This document shows positions 26,147 to 37,669 of a stretch of 64,000 nucleotides of DNA, in pieces (positions within the stretch are counted from its first letter, which is position 1; the number at the start of each line of letters is the position of its first letter). The DNA lies in the NCBI GenBank assembly GCA_905250075.1, contig CAJNOP010000331.1, positions 154,625 to 218,624 on the forward strand, given 5' to 3'. The DNA is from Rotaria sp. Silwood1. Lineage: Eukaryota; Rotifera; Eurotatoria; Philodinida; Philodinidae. The notes under the pieces were generated by a model. The model saw nothing but the letters and a program-made list of their open reading frames with translations, ran no database searches and was not told the origin of the DNA. The position numbers were made by a program, and so were the translations under genes.

Positions 26147-27972
26147 AAAAAAATAAAAACAATTATGATTAAATTTTGCTAGATGATTGTTGTGATTTTT
26201 TTTAAAAAAAAATTCTCTATTTGTTATTTATATATGATTTCATTAAAATAAATCTTTTACATGATTCTATGATTTAACCTATATTATTACAATAGCTTTC
26301 CATTGATATTCTAAGAATATTATAAAAAAATTTTCTTAGTACATTCATTGTTGGCTATGGTTTTTAGTTAAAATCACATCCTATTCTATAGTATTTAGAT
26401 TCAAAATCTTGATACTTTATTGTAAATGAATCACATCTCGATTTTCTCTTTTAATGGTATTCTCTTGATCGAATGACCTAGTCTGTTGGATACTGTTTTA
26501 TGATCAATCAATTATTTAATATATTGTATAATATATGTTTCATATTTACAAATCCAGATCCAAGAGAATGACCCATAAATAGTCTTAAGTGATTCGAAAA
26601 TGGCGAAAAATGGCTTGTGTTTCAATGATCGGTTACGATACACTCTGAAGTAAAGAAATACAGTAATAAAACATACTTAAAGATAGTATCATATTCAACC
26701 TTTTCTTTTTCGAATTCGTTGTACGGTTTGTGCTAACTTTTTAAATGATTATGCTAGATGTTGAATTGTTTTATTTGGACGTGACACATAGTATCTCATA
26801 TCATATTTTTACTTAGTAACAAATTTAATGCAAAGTATGACAGCTTAAAAAGACAAAAGAGAAAAAGACTGGCTCTGAGGTTGTAAAATGATTTGTTTCA
26901 TATTTTTATAATTCTCCCTTTCGTAAGAATACACTGAATTGAGTAACACGACCATTCTGAGTTTCATGCGAGATAGATAATATTAGTGAAAGTGAATAAT
27001 TTTCGTAGTAAGAGCTACCAGATAATACGAAATTTTGTTATGAATATCGGGAGATTTAGATTTTAAACAGAGCTTCACAAAATATGACATACTCAGAATC
27101 TCATTTTAATACGTTTCAGGACATAATTATCACAAAATGATTTCAAACTTCGCATTAGATTTATAAAAATTTTCTACAATGTACCAGAGAGACATTGCTA
27201 AAACTCGTCAAATATTCTACAATGACTAGAATTACTTCTGTCATTTTGTTTTTTTTTGTGACAAACATCATAGCATCAGTGAGTTCATGTACATGTCACC
27301 CCTAGTCGTACATCAAACCTGAACATTTGAATTTGGTGAATTTCCTGTAATAATTGTTGTCTCGAGTTTCGACACTTTTCCACCTTTATCTATACATTTT
27401 CAAAGTATTACCTGATACATAAATAAAAATATTAAAAAGGAACTATATCTTCTATATACTTCTGAAGTCTATTATTCGTTTTTTCCGAAACTGGAGACTC
27501 GTGCTTCGCACATCATTTCGTATTCGAGTTTCGACTCGAATATCATCTAGTTTTTCTCGTTTTAAGTATCTTAACGCTAGAAAATAGCAAAGTTCTCTAA
27601 AATTTGAGTTTGTGGGACGCTATTTATATACGAACGGAACCTCATAACGAAAATTGAAAAATAGGTGCTTTTGATTCGATCTCAATAGTCTTATCTTGCG
27701 CTTGAACGAACATTTACAGTTCTCAAGATCACTGCAACAGAAAATGTCAAATTTATTTGTGTATATCTAGCTAGAAATCAATAAAGAAAATTCGCAACGC
27801 AATGCTATATAGGTTCTTTGCCTTTTAAAAAAAGTCAACATGATTATCCTACAATCATTTCCCATCACTCAATCGACCTTTCATTTCTTCTTCCATAATG
27901 TTTATATGAGACAAAAAAGAAATGTTTCATTCTCTAATAATAGTCTAATTGATGATCGATAATATTCATAGA
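26147..27972. other. intergenic, nothing recognised
   Basis: 3' flank of TGFBRAP1 and unclassified AT-rich sequence; no frame with coding character and no repeat structure noted. Confidence 0.5.
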
Positions 27973-27980
27973 TCTTAAAT

Positions 27981-28900
27981 CAAGGGGGGAACAGCGGATT
28001 CCGTCTATCCCGAATACCGTCGGGATACACAGGATACAAGGGGGATATGCAGGAAATAATCTGACATAATGAAGAAAATATAAAATATGCACGATCTATT
28101 CAATGAGAATACTGGCTACTCAATTCTAACACATAAATGTTATCGATTACGAAGAGTTTGACATGTACTTCGTCACATATTTCGATATTGAGTATATCAT
28201 TTTATGTTGTGTAATTATTTAAACTCAGCAAAAATAACAATATTAATTAGTTAGTGTGTAACGAAACCCACTATGGCTGAATCGTTAAGATGATTGACAC
28301 ATATCCATAAGGTACAGTGTTCAAACCTCGGCCCTATCAGTCATAGAATGATCTTGGACAAGTCAATAACGGCTGCATTGTCTCGGATCACCCATCCGAT
28401 AACAAACTGACTACGCGTTGACATAGACTAAAAAGCTCTTGTGGCTAGTATGTGGTTAGTCAGTATGTACGGGAAGCTTTAGTAATTAAGCGAGGAAAAC
28501 TCTGAGTCAGGTCAGACAGCACCCTATATCGCAAGGTAGCTGAAAGGTGGAGTATTCTTCTTCTTCTTCTTCTAGTGTCTAACGATTCTACCCATTGAAA
28601 GCTCTCTTAATAGGCGCAAAATCGTCGGCTGAGTCAAATGTTATAGCACAAAAAGCCGTAACTCCTGCTTATCGTCTTCAGTATATTCCACGTCATCATT
28701 TTCCATTAAGAAGAAAAAGTGAAGCATGGTATTCTTCATATCCTTTTCATTTCCTTCGTATTTCTATCATATTCTCTGTAATCCATTATATCCTTCGTAT
28801 TCTCGCGGTATCCGAATCGTATCCCGGATATGAGGGATCCTCGTATCCGGGATACAATCAGGATACAATGGAGGATACCACAATCCGCTTTTCCCCCTTG
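27981..28900. mobile_element. non-autonomous hAT-type element with 8-bp target duplication
   Basis: The 920-bp element is flanked by a perfect 8-bp duplication, TCTTAAAT, at 27973-27980 and 28901-28908. Its ends are imperfect terminal inverted repeats beginning CAAGGGGG and sharing AGCGGATT and TATCC further in. An 8-bp duplication with YARNG-type termini (CAAGG) is characteristic of the hAT superfamily. Subterminal regions carry repeated GGGATAC/GTATCC words on both sides (28008-28050, 28800-28880), typical of transposase-binding clusters. No transposase frame is present. A SINE-like insertion lies inside. Confidence 0.85.
28265..28572 (+). mobile_element. tRNA-derived SINE inserted in the hAT element
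   Basis: An approximately 308-bp unit with a tRNA-like head. It has a box A-like TGGCTGAATCG (28274-28284) and a box B-like GTGTTCAAACC (28317-28327), spaced as in an RNA polymerase III promoter. It ends in a (TTC)n tail. It is bounded by a 13-base direct repeat with one mismatch: TAGTGTGTAACGA at 28252-28264 and TAGTGTCTAACGA at 28573-28585, the length expected for LINE-mediated insertion. The body matches nothing I know. Confidence 0.7.
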
Positions 28901-29171
28901 TCTTAAATACATTGTAAAAATGAGCTTTTATTTTGAATTTGATGAAAGATTAAACCGAAAAATAATAAATGCAAAGATGATAGACGATTTATTTAAGATA
29001 TTCTTAGTTATTTGATTGCAAAAATTTGATTGACAACAAGTTTGATAAGCATTTGATGCATACTAATAAGCTGTGCATGATAAAGCGTACGATCGATAAT
29101 CTGTTGCAATATAATTTGTTTCTTTTAAATTATTAAAAATGAAAATAAAAATGAAAAGATAAAAAAAAATG

Positions 29172-29250
29172 AGGGTGTGGGTGTGGGTGTGGGTGTGGGT
29201 GTCGGTGTGAATATGCCTTATTTTCTTTTCATCACCCTCACCTACACAGC
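29172..29250. repeat. telomere-repeat foldback
   Basis: (GTGTGG)n at 29172-29210, six near-perfect units, followed after about 22 bases by a short degenerate C-rich arm, ACCCTCACCTACAC. G-rich arm first. Confidence 0.6.
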
Positions 29251-29589
29251 CATACCAATACTGGCCTCGAATTACGAATGTTTGAAAATAGAGGAAGTCG
29301 TATAGGATTCAGTTTTCTAAATTATAGGATTTTCACCAAAAAAGATTGGATTTTTTTATTCATCATTAGTGCTTAAAAGCAGAGTATTCGATTCTTTTCA
29401 GGAGTGCGCTGGCTAAAATTTTGTCAGAAAATGCTAGCCTATTCGAGGTGTGAAAACTGATGACGGGGAGGAGGTAGCGTGGCGAAAGTCTCTTAATTTC
29501 GTCAGAGCTGAGCCGAATCTCGGAAAAAGTTCTGTGCAAAAAATGCAAAATCTAACTGCGATTGTCTGACCGCCCTTTATAGATCGGAT

Positions 29590-30645
29590 TTCTTACATTT
29601 TTTGGTAAAATATTGGATTTTTCAAAAATATAGGCATTGTAGGAATTATAAATCGAATCCGACGCCAGCCAACACCACCCACATATACCCACACCCGCCA
29701 TCTGAGAATAATATCATTCATCCATACCATTGCCGCCGCGAACAGAATCAGTAAAACGAACCTAAGAGAACACAAGCGCGCAAGCGGGAACACATTCAGA
29801 TAGCACATACAACGAAACCGTATCGTTCTTCATTTGTGGAGCATGCAATCCATTAAAATGCACAGAGCTTTATCTCAGTGCCTATTCACTCTTCAGAAAT
29901 AACTTTACGAGCTATGCCAAGCACACAAGCTCCCCCAGCCTTCGACATGTCCCCAGTATTAAAGATGCTCAAAGTTTAGAGACCGACACACATCACATCA
30001 CACTCAGTCAGCGTTCAAGAAAGGACTTTCACCAACAACGACACTCATCGCATCGCACTGGGTGCGCGTGCCAAGAAATGAGTTTCCCGAGAACGATTCT
30101 CATCGAATCGCACTGGATGAGGGTGCCACGAAAGGTAGGACAGTTGATTTAGAGTTCAGCAGGATTCTGTTGGGTTTCCTAAGTTATAATTAGAGTCGCG
30201 TGTCATTTCATTTGGATTTATGGGAAAGTCAGATGAGCCTGCAATGGCTCATCATGTCTATTATATCCATTATGGTTATTACGACCATTAAGGCCATTAC
30301 TCTCATCACGGCCCTTACAGCTATTACTGCCATTACGGCGATTATGTTCATTATATCCGTTGCGGCCATTAGGGCCATTATGTCCGTTATGGTCTTTGTG
30401 TGCATTATGTGCTTTATGTGCATTATGGCCATTAGAAATCTGTTACATATGTTCTTGCAGTAAAATCAGTTTCCCGAAAACTGATACAACACATCGAATC
30501 CGGCTGGTGTGGGCGCTGTGGAAGGACTGACCGAAAAGGGAACAAACACACAAACACACACATATCATCGCAGCTGGTGTGGGAACTGCGAAAGGACTGA
30601 CAGGACAGGGCACAAATGGAAAAACACACATAATTGAATAGTTGA
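29590..30645. repeat. GC-richer island with degenerate tandem repeats
   Basis: Markedly richer in G+C than the flanks. From about 30040, related units recur: CATCGCATCGCACTGGGTGCG, CATCGAATCGCACTGGATGAG, CATCGAATCCGGCTGGTGTGG and CATCGCAGCTGGTGTGG. They are followed by GGACTGACxG and runs of ACACACA. Spacing is roughly 50-95 bases. At 30199-30440 a nine-base minisatellite of the type ATTAYGGCC is embedded. The minisatellite reads on the minus strand as Asn-Gly-x repeats without an ATG. No gene is supported. Confidence 0.5.
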
Positions 30646-30736
30646 ATATCTTTACGTCAATTATTTAAGGGTTGAATAGTTAAATATCTGAAAAAGTCTT
30701 CAATAGTTGAATTCAACTTTCAGATTTGACATTACT

Positions 30737-30905
30737 GGGGTGTGTGGTGTGGTGTGTGTGGGAGTGGGTGTCGGTGTCGGTGTGAGTGTGGCTGTGGCTG
30801 TGAGTGTGGGTGCGGGTGTGGGTGTGGCGGTGGCTGCAGGTGTGAGCATCGTTGTGGGTACATGGATATAGATCTTGTCTGCACACTCACCCACACCCAC
30901 ACCCT
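30737..30905. repeat. telomere-repeat foldback
   Basis: A degenerate (TGTGGG)n arm at 30737-30860, with GTGTCGG, GTGGCTG and GTGCGGG variants, and a C-rich arm at 30881-30905 (CACTCACCCACACCCACACCC). A stray C-rich fragment follows at 31146-31172. Open frames read through this block are artefacts of the repeat. Confidence 0.7.
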
Positions 30906-30939
30906 TCTGTGGTTGCTTCTAAACGGTACATTAATAAAC

Positions 30940-31140
30940 GCTTTTTTGAAGAGTTTATGAAGCTAGTAAACCCTTTAAGGGTATATTTCTACTCATATGC
31001 CCTAAGGGGTTTATGAAAGTGCAACGTGCAAAATACTCTTCCTAGGGTTTATGAACAAAACGGGTATATGGAAGGATTTATGATACTAATAAACTCCAAA
31101 GAGGGTATATGAAAGGGTTTATTATTCTACCCCTATTTTT
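30940..31140. repeat. short repeats of GGGTTTATGAA type
   Basis: GTTTATGAA recurs about five times, often preceded by GG, together with GGGTATAT words and inverted TAAACCC copies. It could be a degraded palindromic element. No boundaries seen. Confidence 0.35.
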
Positions 31141-31627
31141 TATAGTGCACTCACACCCGCACCCACACCCTCAATAGTTCGTATTTTTGTAACTTTCGAA
31201 AAATGAAAAAATGAATATGCAAGTGAAGTGGTTGTGAATCATGCGAACTTATGACAATATGCTAGTTTTGTCAATGTTCTTCCTAAAACAAATTTATAAA
31301 GCGATTTGGGGCGAAAGTCGTGAGTCAGTCTATAATAGGCAAATGATGCCACAAAAAAGAAATGATCGCCACTTGGCTGGCAAAATTTAAAGAGATTTCA
31401 AAGCGATATGAAATAAAACACTGTTTGTATAACATTACAAATCACATAATCTGTTAAAAATTTGAGTCCTAGAAATGAGAATACTTCATTTGAAAAAAAA
31501 ATTTGTAAGCAAGAGGACCAATTAACAACATCGAGCTCCTAGTTACTCCTTGCCTCGTTTCACAAACTCAATTTACATAGAAAACATAAAAGTTCACAAC
31601 GAGTAATCTTAATGGAGTATGCGTTAG

Positions 31628-32049
31628 TTAGTCCCAATCGCGTAATGATACTCCTTGACCATCAGGAAAAGAATCTGTCCATATACGAATCCAATCTACT
31701 ATGACCCAGATACCCAAACCGCCTAACGTTATTAACTTGAGCACACTCGCTGCGATGTAATCTTCATTGCCAGCTGCAAGATAGAACCAATCTGCACCCA
31801 CAAGTCCGAGCAGAAATGAGAGAACAAATGCAACTAATTTCTTTTTTGCTCATAAGCACATGGTTTGCTGGAATCAACAGTAACATAACCTGCTGTAGTA
31901 CAATTGTAAGTATAAGTCGGAGTGGAACACACTCCGTTTGAACCACAGTCAGCATTTGAGATGCATGATGTTGTAGCAAGAGAAACAGATGGCGAAACAT
32001 AAACAACCAAGATGAAGAACCAATGACACAAACCAAATGATTTCAACAT
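31628..32049 (-). pseudogene. TM2-domain protein with a one-base frameshift
   Basis: The start ATG at 32049 opens a signal peptide (about 25 aa, core WFFILVVYVSPSVSLA). A Cys-bearing segment follows (CISNADCGSNGVC, then CTTAG, then KPCAYEQK). The frame stops at an AATTAG just after the A6 run (31842-31847). Adding one base in that run restores KKLVAFVLSFLLGLVGADWF, then KLITLGGLGIWVIVDWIRI, ending at 31628. That is an unmistakable TM2 domain: two membrane spans, with a GxxGADxFYL-like turn and GGLGIW..VDWIRI. Length 422 bases (3n-1) shows a single missing base. Either a real, recent pseudogene or a homopolymer base-calling error; the rest of the frame is intact, which favours the latter or a very recent lesion. 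Confidence 0.8.
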
Positions 32050-32429
32050 TTTGTTATTCTTCTAATATGAAAAAAGAGAGAAGTCAAATAGAGGAACTGT
32101 TATACAGAGTAATGACGTTTGTTTATAATGTATTTCCAGCTATTGGTTACCTCCTGAAAAGCTCTCTTGACAACAAAGACTTTTTTACCATGTACATTTA
32201 GTTTTGAAAAAAAAAGAAACTTGCTTTTCAAAACGAAGCATATTTTTGAATGACTAATTCTCTTTTCACCAAGAAATACAACTTTTAAACAACGTGTTTC
32301 TGTTTCGAATAGAAAGTAAGATTTCTACCCCATATTATTCCCAGGATCTTGGTATCTGAGTACCATATCGAATGGCAACAGGCATCGCCACCAAATGCCT
32401 CTATTTCTTGAGAAAAATACCAAAAGAAA

Positions 32430-32690
32430 TGGGTGTAGGTGTGGGTGTCGGGGTGTGGGTATGGGTGTGTGGGTGGGTGTGGATGGGGGTGGATGTGGGT
32501 GTGAGTGAGTGGGTGTGGATATGGGTGTGGGCGGATGGGTGGGTGTGGATGTGGGCGTGAGTGGGTGTGTGGGTGTGAATGTGGGTGTTTGTCTTGTTTT
32601 TACCCACACCCACACCCACACCCACACCTACACCAATACCCACACCCACCCACATCCACACCAACACCCACATCCACACCCTGACCAACA
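32430..32690. repeat. telomere-repeat foldback (long arms)
   Basis: G-rich arm 32430-32590 of TGTGGG-type units with GGTGGA and GAGTG variants, a spacer of about 13 bases (TTTGTCTTGTTTT), then C-rich arm 32604-32690 (CCCACACCCACACCC and variants). Minus- and plus-strand open frames of MWVWV or THTHPH type across it are repeat artefacts. Confidence 0.85.
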
Positions 32691-32741
32691 AGTATGTGTG
32701 TATGTGTATATTACGTTAAAGCAATAAGGGACTATTTCAGG

Positions 32742-32888
32742 TAGGCATGCACTAAATCCAAATCCAAATTCAAGTTAAATCCAGTCAAACCCAAACCCAA
32801 ATCTAAGTCAAATCCAGCCAAACCCAAATCCAAATCTAGTCAAACCCAGGATTTGGGTTTGACTGGATTTGGATTTGGTGCATGCCTA
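32742..32888. mobile_element. 147-bp hAT-like element filled with a palindromic minisatellite
   Basis: An 8-bp duplication, ATTTCAGG at 32734-32741 and 32889-32896, flanks an element with 11-bp terminal inverted repeats, TAGGCATGCAC and GTGCATGCCTA. Inside, about 100 bases are tandem AAATCC/AAACCC words. The last 45 are the reverse complement (GGATTTGGGTTTGACTGGAT). The 8-bp duplication and the YARNG-like start suggest hAT. The interior has no coding capacity and would fold into one long hairpin. Confidence 0.8.
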
Positions 32889-32994
32889 ATTTCAGGTATT
32901 GTTAAAAAATGCTGAATTACTGTGCAAATCAGACGTTTCGAAAGAAAAAGTAAAAATAAAAATTGCGAAATACGATATAATTTACTTTATAACG

Positions 32995-33315
32995 ATGCCG
33001 AAAAAGAAGAAAAAAACTGAGGAGTGGCAAACATACGAAGTTTTGTTTGTTTATTTTTCAACCTTTTCTCAATTCTTTCTTGCATCGTTTTGCACACTCT
33101 GTGTACAGATGAAAGCTGTCGGTGCAAACAAATCATTCATACTTAGTTTTGATCGAATTCAAAGGCAACGTTACACTATAAGTAACAGAATGCTATGGCA
33201 ACAGCAAAGCAATGCAGTTATGAGGAGCGTGAGGGATGAGGGTGTACGTTTGCAAGAAGATTCAAAGCTACTTACAATGATCGTTTCGTCCTTGCTGAAG
33301 GGACTCGTCAGATAA
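32995..33315 (+). CDS. possible small hypothetical gene
   Basis: An open frame from ATG at 32995 (MPKKKKKTEEWQTYE) to TAA at 33315, 106 aa. The stretch GTTTTG..TGTACAG (about 33040-33108) has splice signals and could be an intron, leaving a basic, Gln/Arg-rich protein (IQRQRYTISNRMLWQQQSNA). An upstream extension to 32899 is also open. I recognise no family. Only the length of the frame and its balanced composition support it. It lies directly downstream of the small hAT-like element. Confidence 0.25.
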   Translation: MPKKKKKTEEWQTYEVLFVYFSTFSQFFLASFCTLCVQMKAVGANKSFILSFDRIQRQRYTISNRMLWQQQSNAVMRSVRDEGVRLQEDSKLLTMIVSSLLKGLVR

Positions 33316-33624
33316 ATTTGGAATTCTTAATTCCAGGCTTGTTCAGACGCTAATTCCTCTCTCTTAAATCGTAATTCTTAGCATCTCTGAAACAAGATAC
33401 AAAAATTTCGGAGCCAAAAGTTAACTAGTGTCGAAAATTGACAGGTGCACACAATTTTCGAATTCAGAACTATAATGACTAAAAATTTCGGGTGCCAAAA
33501 TAATTGGTCGTTCAATTAATTCGGTTGGTACATACCCCTCTTTGGCTGTTCACAAAAAATTATTAAGGGTAAAATATTGCATCCTGTGGTGATGCGACTC
33601 ACGAGAATGAATAAAGGTAAAAAG

Positions 33625-33735
33625 GGTGTGGGTGTGTGTGGGTGTGTGAGGGTGGGTGGTGTGGGTGTGGGTGTGAGTGTGACTGTCAAACATAAGTACG
33701 GCCACCCACCCACACCCCACACCCACCCACACCCT
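33625..33735. repeat. telomere-repeat foldback
   Basis: AGGGTGTGGGTGTG begins the G arm at about 33627. The G arm runs to 33692, and after a CATAAGTACGG-type spacer the C arm (33701-33735) ends CCCACCCACACCCT, the complement of the start. Ends therefore pair precisely. Confidence 0.75.
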
Positions 33736-34039
33736 CTGGGGTGAAGAATTCGAAGTTGAGCTCCACTTACCTCGAGATCCTATGGGTTGAGCAGTAGCCA
33801 ATAGAAATCAATTATTTATAGAAAAGGTTTGCCAAGGAAAAGTTTTAGGCTCATGCGTTCCAGGATGACTCATCTGTCTCACTCACTTTTTGAAGTACAC
33901 ATAACTCTCGGATTTAAATTCGAGGTTTCATCATTTATTTGTTCTCGATTAATTGACGGCAGTATTGAGAAAACCAAAAATAAATAAAAATTATTTCAAT
34001 ACATATTAAAATTATAAAAAAAAAATGAAATTCTTCTAA

Positions 34040-35827
34040 TCAACAAATATTTGCTTCGATAAAAACCTTTTGAAAGGCTAGTAATAAATCATGTTTTGTT
34101 TGTACATCATCATTATCAGATGATCGAAAGATATATAGTACTTTAATGTGATTAAAATTTGGTTTTAGACGTTTATCATCATTCATCATTTGTCTCAATT
34201 CTTCTGCTAATTCTATTTTATCGAAAGTCGTCAAGTTGGATATATCTAAACTTGTAAGATTTGCTGCAAGAAGAATCCAAACACATAATGTTAATGCATC
34301 AAGTTTGTTTTCCGAACCAATAATAAAATGATGTACATTAGGTAATACTGGTGGTATTGATGTATCATCCATAAGCTGTAATTAAAAACGAAAATAATAT
34401 TATTATGTAAAAAATAAAATTTACCATATAAAATAGTATATCTACTGATTCTAAATGACAATAATTAAAACATAAAATTTGGTTCGATGAAGTAAATACA
34501 CGATTAATAAAATACAAATATTCAAGACTAATCGATTGATGATTATCATTAACGAAATGAATTTTATTAATTGTAGGAAAACGAACAAATGATAAATCTT
34601 CATATCCTTTATTGATGTACCAATTATTTAGAGAATTCTTGAAATTGAATGAAAAACACAGTGGCAATGTGGTAACAATCGTACGATCGTTATCATCATG
34701 TTGAATATATACTGATGGACGACATTTATCCAGCCACCATTCACTTTGAAAAGAATCTTGAAAATCATTCCTATTGACTTTATCAATACATTGAAGAAGA
34801 AATGCAAATTTATTAAGTTTTTCACAAGACTTGAATAATTTTTCTAAACAATGTCCATCAATTTGATCACAACAATTAATACTGAACTTTAGTTTCTTAA
34901 GTGATGTTTTAAAACTATGGATAACTTTTTCCAGTTGATAAAAACTCATATACTCTCCTGTTTTTATACTAAGATTAACTAAACGTGACATTCGTAGCGT
35001 ATGATTCAATTTTTGGAGATCATGATCTATGTCCCAACCTGATAGCAAAAAATCGATATTTAAATGGATTAAGTTTGGTGTCAAATGATTTATGATAAAT
35101 ATATCATCTACACAACATTTCTTTATTGATAAATGTTGAATAAATGGACAGGATAAACTTGCCCAATAATCATCACTAACCTGAAATACCAATTAGAAAA
35201 ATATTATATGTAGTAGCATTAATTTCTTAACTTACATAATTGATAGAAGTTCCCATATAGATAGAGAGTCCATAATCAGAACGATTGATTTGTTGAAGAA
35301 CACGTAGAGAAGATGCTAAGACAACTGAAGGAGAGTTATTTTCGCACATAAGACCCATATTCCAACCATTTCCTTGAAGATTAATTAATCGAAGATTTGA
35401 AAATGAGTGCTTGTTAGCAAAGACGAATTCTACAGATTTTTCATTGAGACATATTGTCTTAATAGCATATTTGAATTGCGGGATATATTGATCGATCCAT
35501 GAATTATCCGTATTACTGGGCAACGTTATATGTCGAGCAGACTCATATATTAGATTATCGAAACGTTGATGGTAACCATGGAATGCTTTACAAATATCGA
35601 CCATGTTCAAGTAAGATAAAACATGAAGTAGTAATTCATCAGGTAATGTCGTTAACATAGATATTTGATTGGTATTACCATGATTGTTTCCATGAAATCG
35701 CTTTCTATTTGTTACTGGTTCAACTTCGAAGTAGATAAACTATTTTTGAAAACGAAAATATTTCAAAACTGAATGTCAAACCTGATCTTTGTCGAACCAT
35801 TTTCATTTGAATATCATTGGAACTCAT
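34040..35827 (-). CDS. F-box protein
   Basis: Four exons: 35827-35782, 35723-35236, 35180-34425 and 34375-34040. They total 1626 bases (541 aa), and all introns are GT..AG (56, 55 and 49 bp). The start MSSNDIQMKMVRQRS splices in phase to VEPVTNRKRFHGNN and then to an N-terminal F-box (LTTLPDELLLHVLSYLNMVD). The remainder is Leu/Asn-rich and irregularly LRR-like (PNLIHLNIDFLL, NLTSLDISNLT), with a central block of aromatic and acidic residues. F-box proteins recruit substrates to SCF ubiquitin ligases through Skp1. The substrate cannot be predicted. Proteins of this layout form large families in bdelloids, as I recall. If the first intron were not used, ATG at 35658 would give a shorter form. 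Confidence 0.8.
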
Positions 35828-37660
35828 TAAAAAGCCTAAAAAATTAAGAATCAATTGTTTATTTATAACCTATTTGGAATTAGGCAATGACAATTTTCAT
35901 AACAAACAGAACTATCCTGATCGAACATTTTGCTCTTTGGATCTTATACAATTCTTACTAGATCATATGAAAATTGCATAAAACTGTGTACGATATTATT
36001 ATACAATCTTATAATAACCAGATAAATCTTTTCTTAATGTCCTCGAATGTATTTTATGATTCACCTTCTTACTGTATTGGAACTTCTGCTGATTTTCCAA
36101 ATATCATTATTCTCCTTTCTTTTCTTTCAGCTTTCCTATTGTAAGTGGAAGAAAACTATTGGGTTCTCATTGGCCACCCTACTTTATCTGATGTAAACAC
36201 AAAAAGTAAATATATTTTTTAGAAAATAAAGAAGTCGATGACAGCAGTGAAATCCAAAAGGTGATATCTTATTTATCAATATAAGATATTGTACGATATC
36301 AACCTTCAGATTATGCAAGAATCTTACAGTAATAAATGTTTACGATTTGATAAAATCATAGAGTATGAATTTAATGGTAAATTATCGTAAAGATTGTTTC
36401 TTCTTTGTTCAAGCGTGAAAGCAAAAGGAAAACTGCAGAAACTTCGAACTTGAAGTCGACTGTTTCCCTTGCATGAAAGTTTGTATGGTAAAAAAACAGA
36501 GATTGTTATTAATTAGTTTATTTCAACTTGAAAGTTTATATATAATTGAAAAAAATATGATATTATATGCCCTATACTAAGCTAAAATCTGTGGCATGTA
36601 TATGTAATCAATTGTATGATCGCGGACATTAATGAAAAAATGTATCATTTGTTCTATCTATCGAAAGACTGCTCATTCAGCTCCGTACATACATCTGCAT
36701 ATAATCAATATGATCGATCACATTGGAATTATAAATTTTTCAAAAGCGTCTCTACGTTAAAAATTTCTCGGTTACCCTGTTTCCTACAAATATCTCGAGA
36801 GAGATGTAGATCGGATACGGACATGAATTTCCCTATAATTTGGTTTGAAGAAATTCTTAAATAAATTTCTGAATATTTTCAGTATTTTTGTCATGATTGT
36901 TTGTTTTATTGTTAAATACATGAATACAATACTAATGCATTTCACATAAATTCAAACTTTCTTTTTTTCATTCCTACAGATTAAAAATCAAATGAATAAT
37001 GCTTCTTATGACACTGATTATCAGAAACACACAAACAAAAAAACTTGCACTAGAACAGTCTTCCGATATCTGTCATTACTTGTTGCTTTTTATTAGACAA
37101 ATCTTAACAAGAAAAACATTTTTTTTACAAACAACTAAGAAAATTATTTGTTCATTCCATATATACCATCAAGAAAGTAAATACTCGATCTCATTACTCA
37201 AACTAATGATATGATCTTTCCTATAATCTTACCTTATTGTTGTTTTAATATTCTAGTAATAATTATATCGAATATAGAAATTATTATGAAATTCGATGAT
37301 TTCAAGATGTTTTAAAGTGTTTTAATAAATCAGTATTTCACAAGTATCAATATCTCATTAGTTTACTGTATGTAGCACAATCAAGAAAACGATAATGATC
37401 TAAAATGAACTTATTTGATATTAACACTTGTTTCATATACTAGTAGCGTCTACTGGGTAAAAATAAATGCACAGAATGTGACCCTTGCAAGAAAAAAATC
37501 ACATGTAATGACACAATATTTTTTTCGTTCTGTTTTCATTCTACTTCACACAAGAAAGTATTCTGTCATTGGATTTTTCCAACTTTCTATGGTGTTCGAA
37601 CATATTTTATGAACATAAATAGTATTGATTGCTGTAGGTGATTTTCGTTTCAGTGAATCA
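35828..37660. other. intergenic, nothing recognised
   Basis: AT-rich sequence upstream of the F-box gene. Open frames at 36616-36864, 36999-37214 and 37415-37612 have no recognisable domains or supporting splice structure. Confidence 0.45.
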
Positions 37661-37669
37661 TTGTACAAG

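Noticed and set aside
28595-28906. 103-codon plus-strand frame
   Set aside because: It lies in the right part of the hAT-type element and reads through its subterminal GTATCC repeats; no domain recognised.
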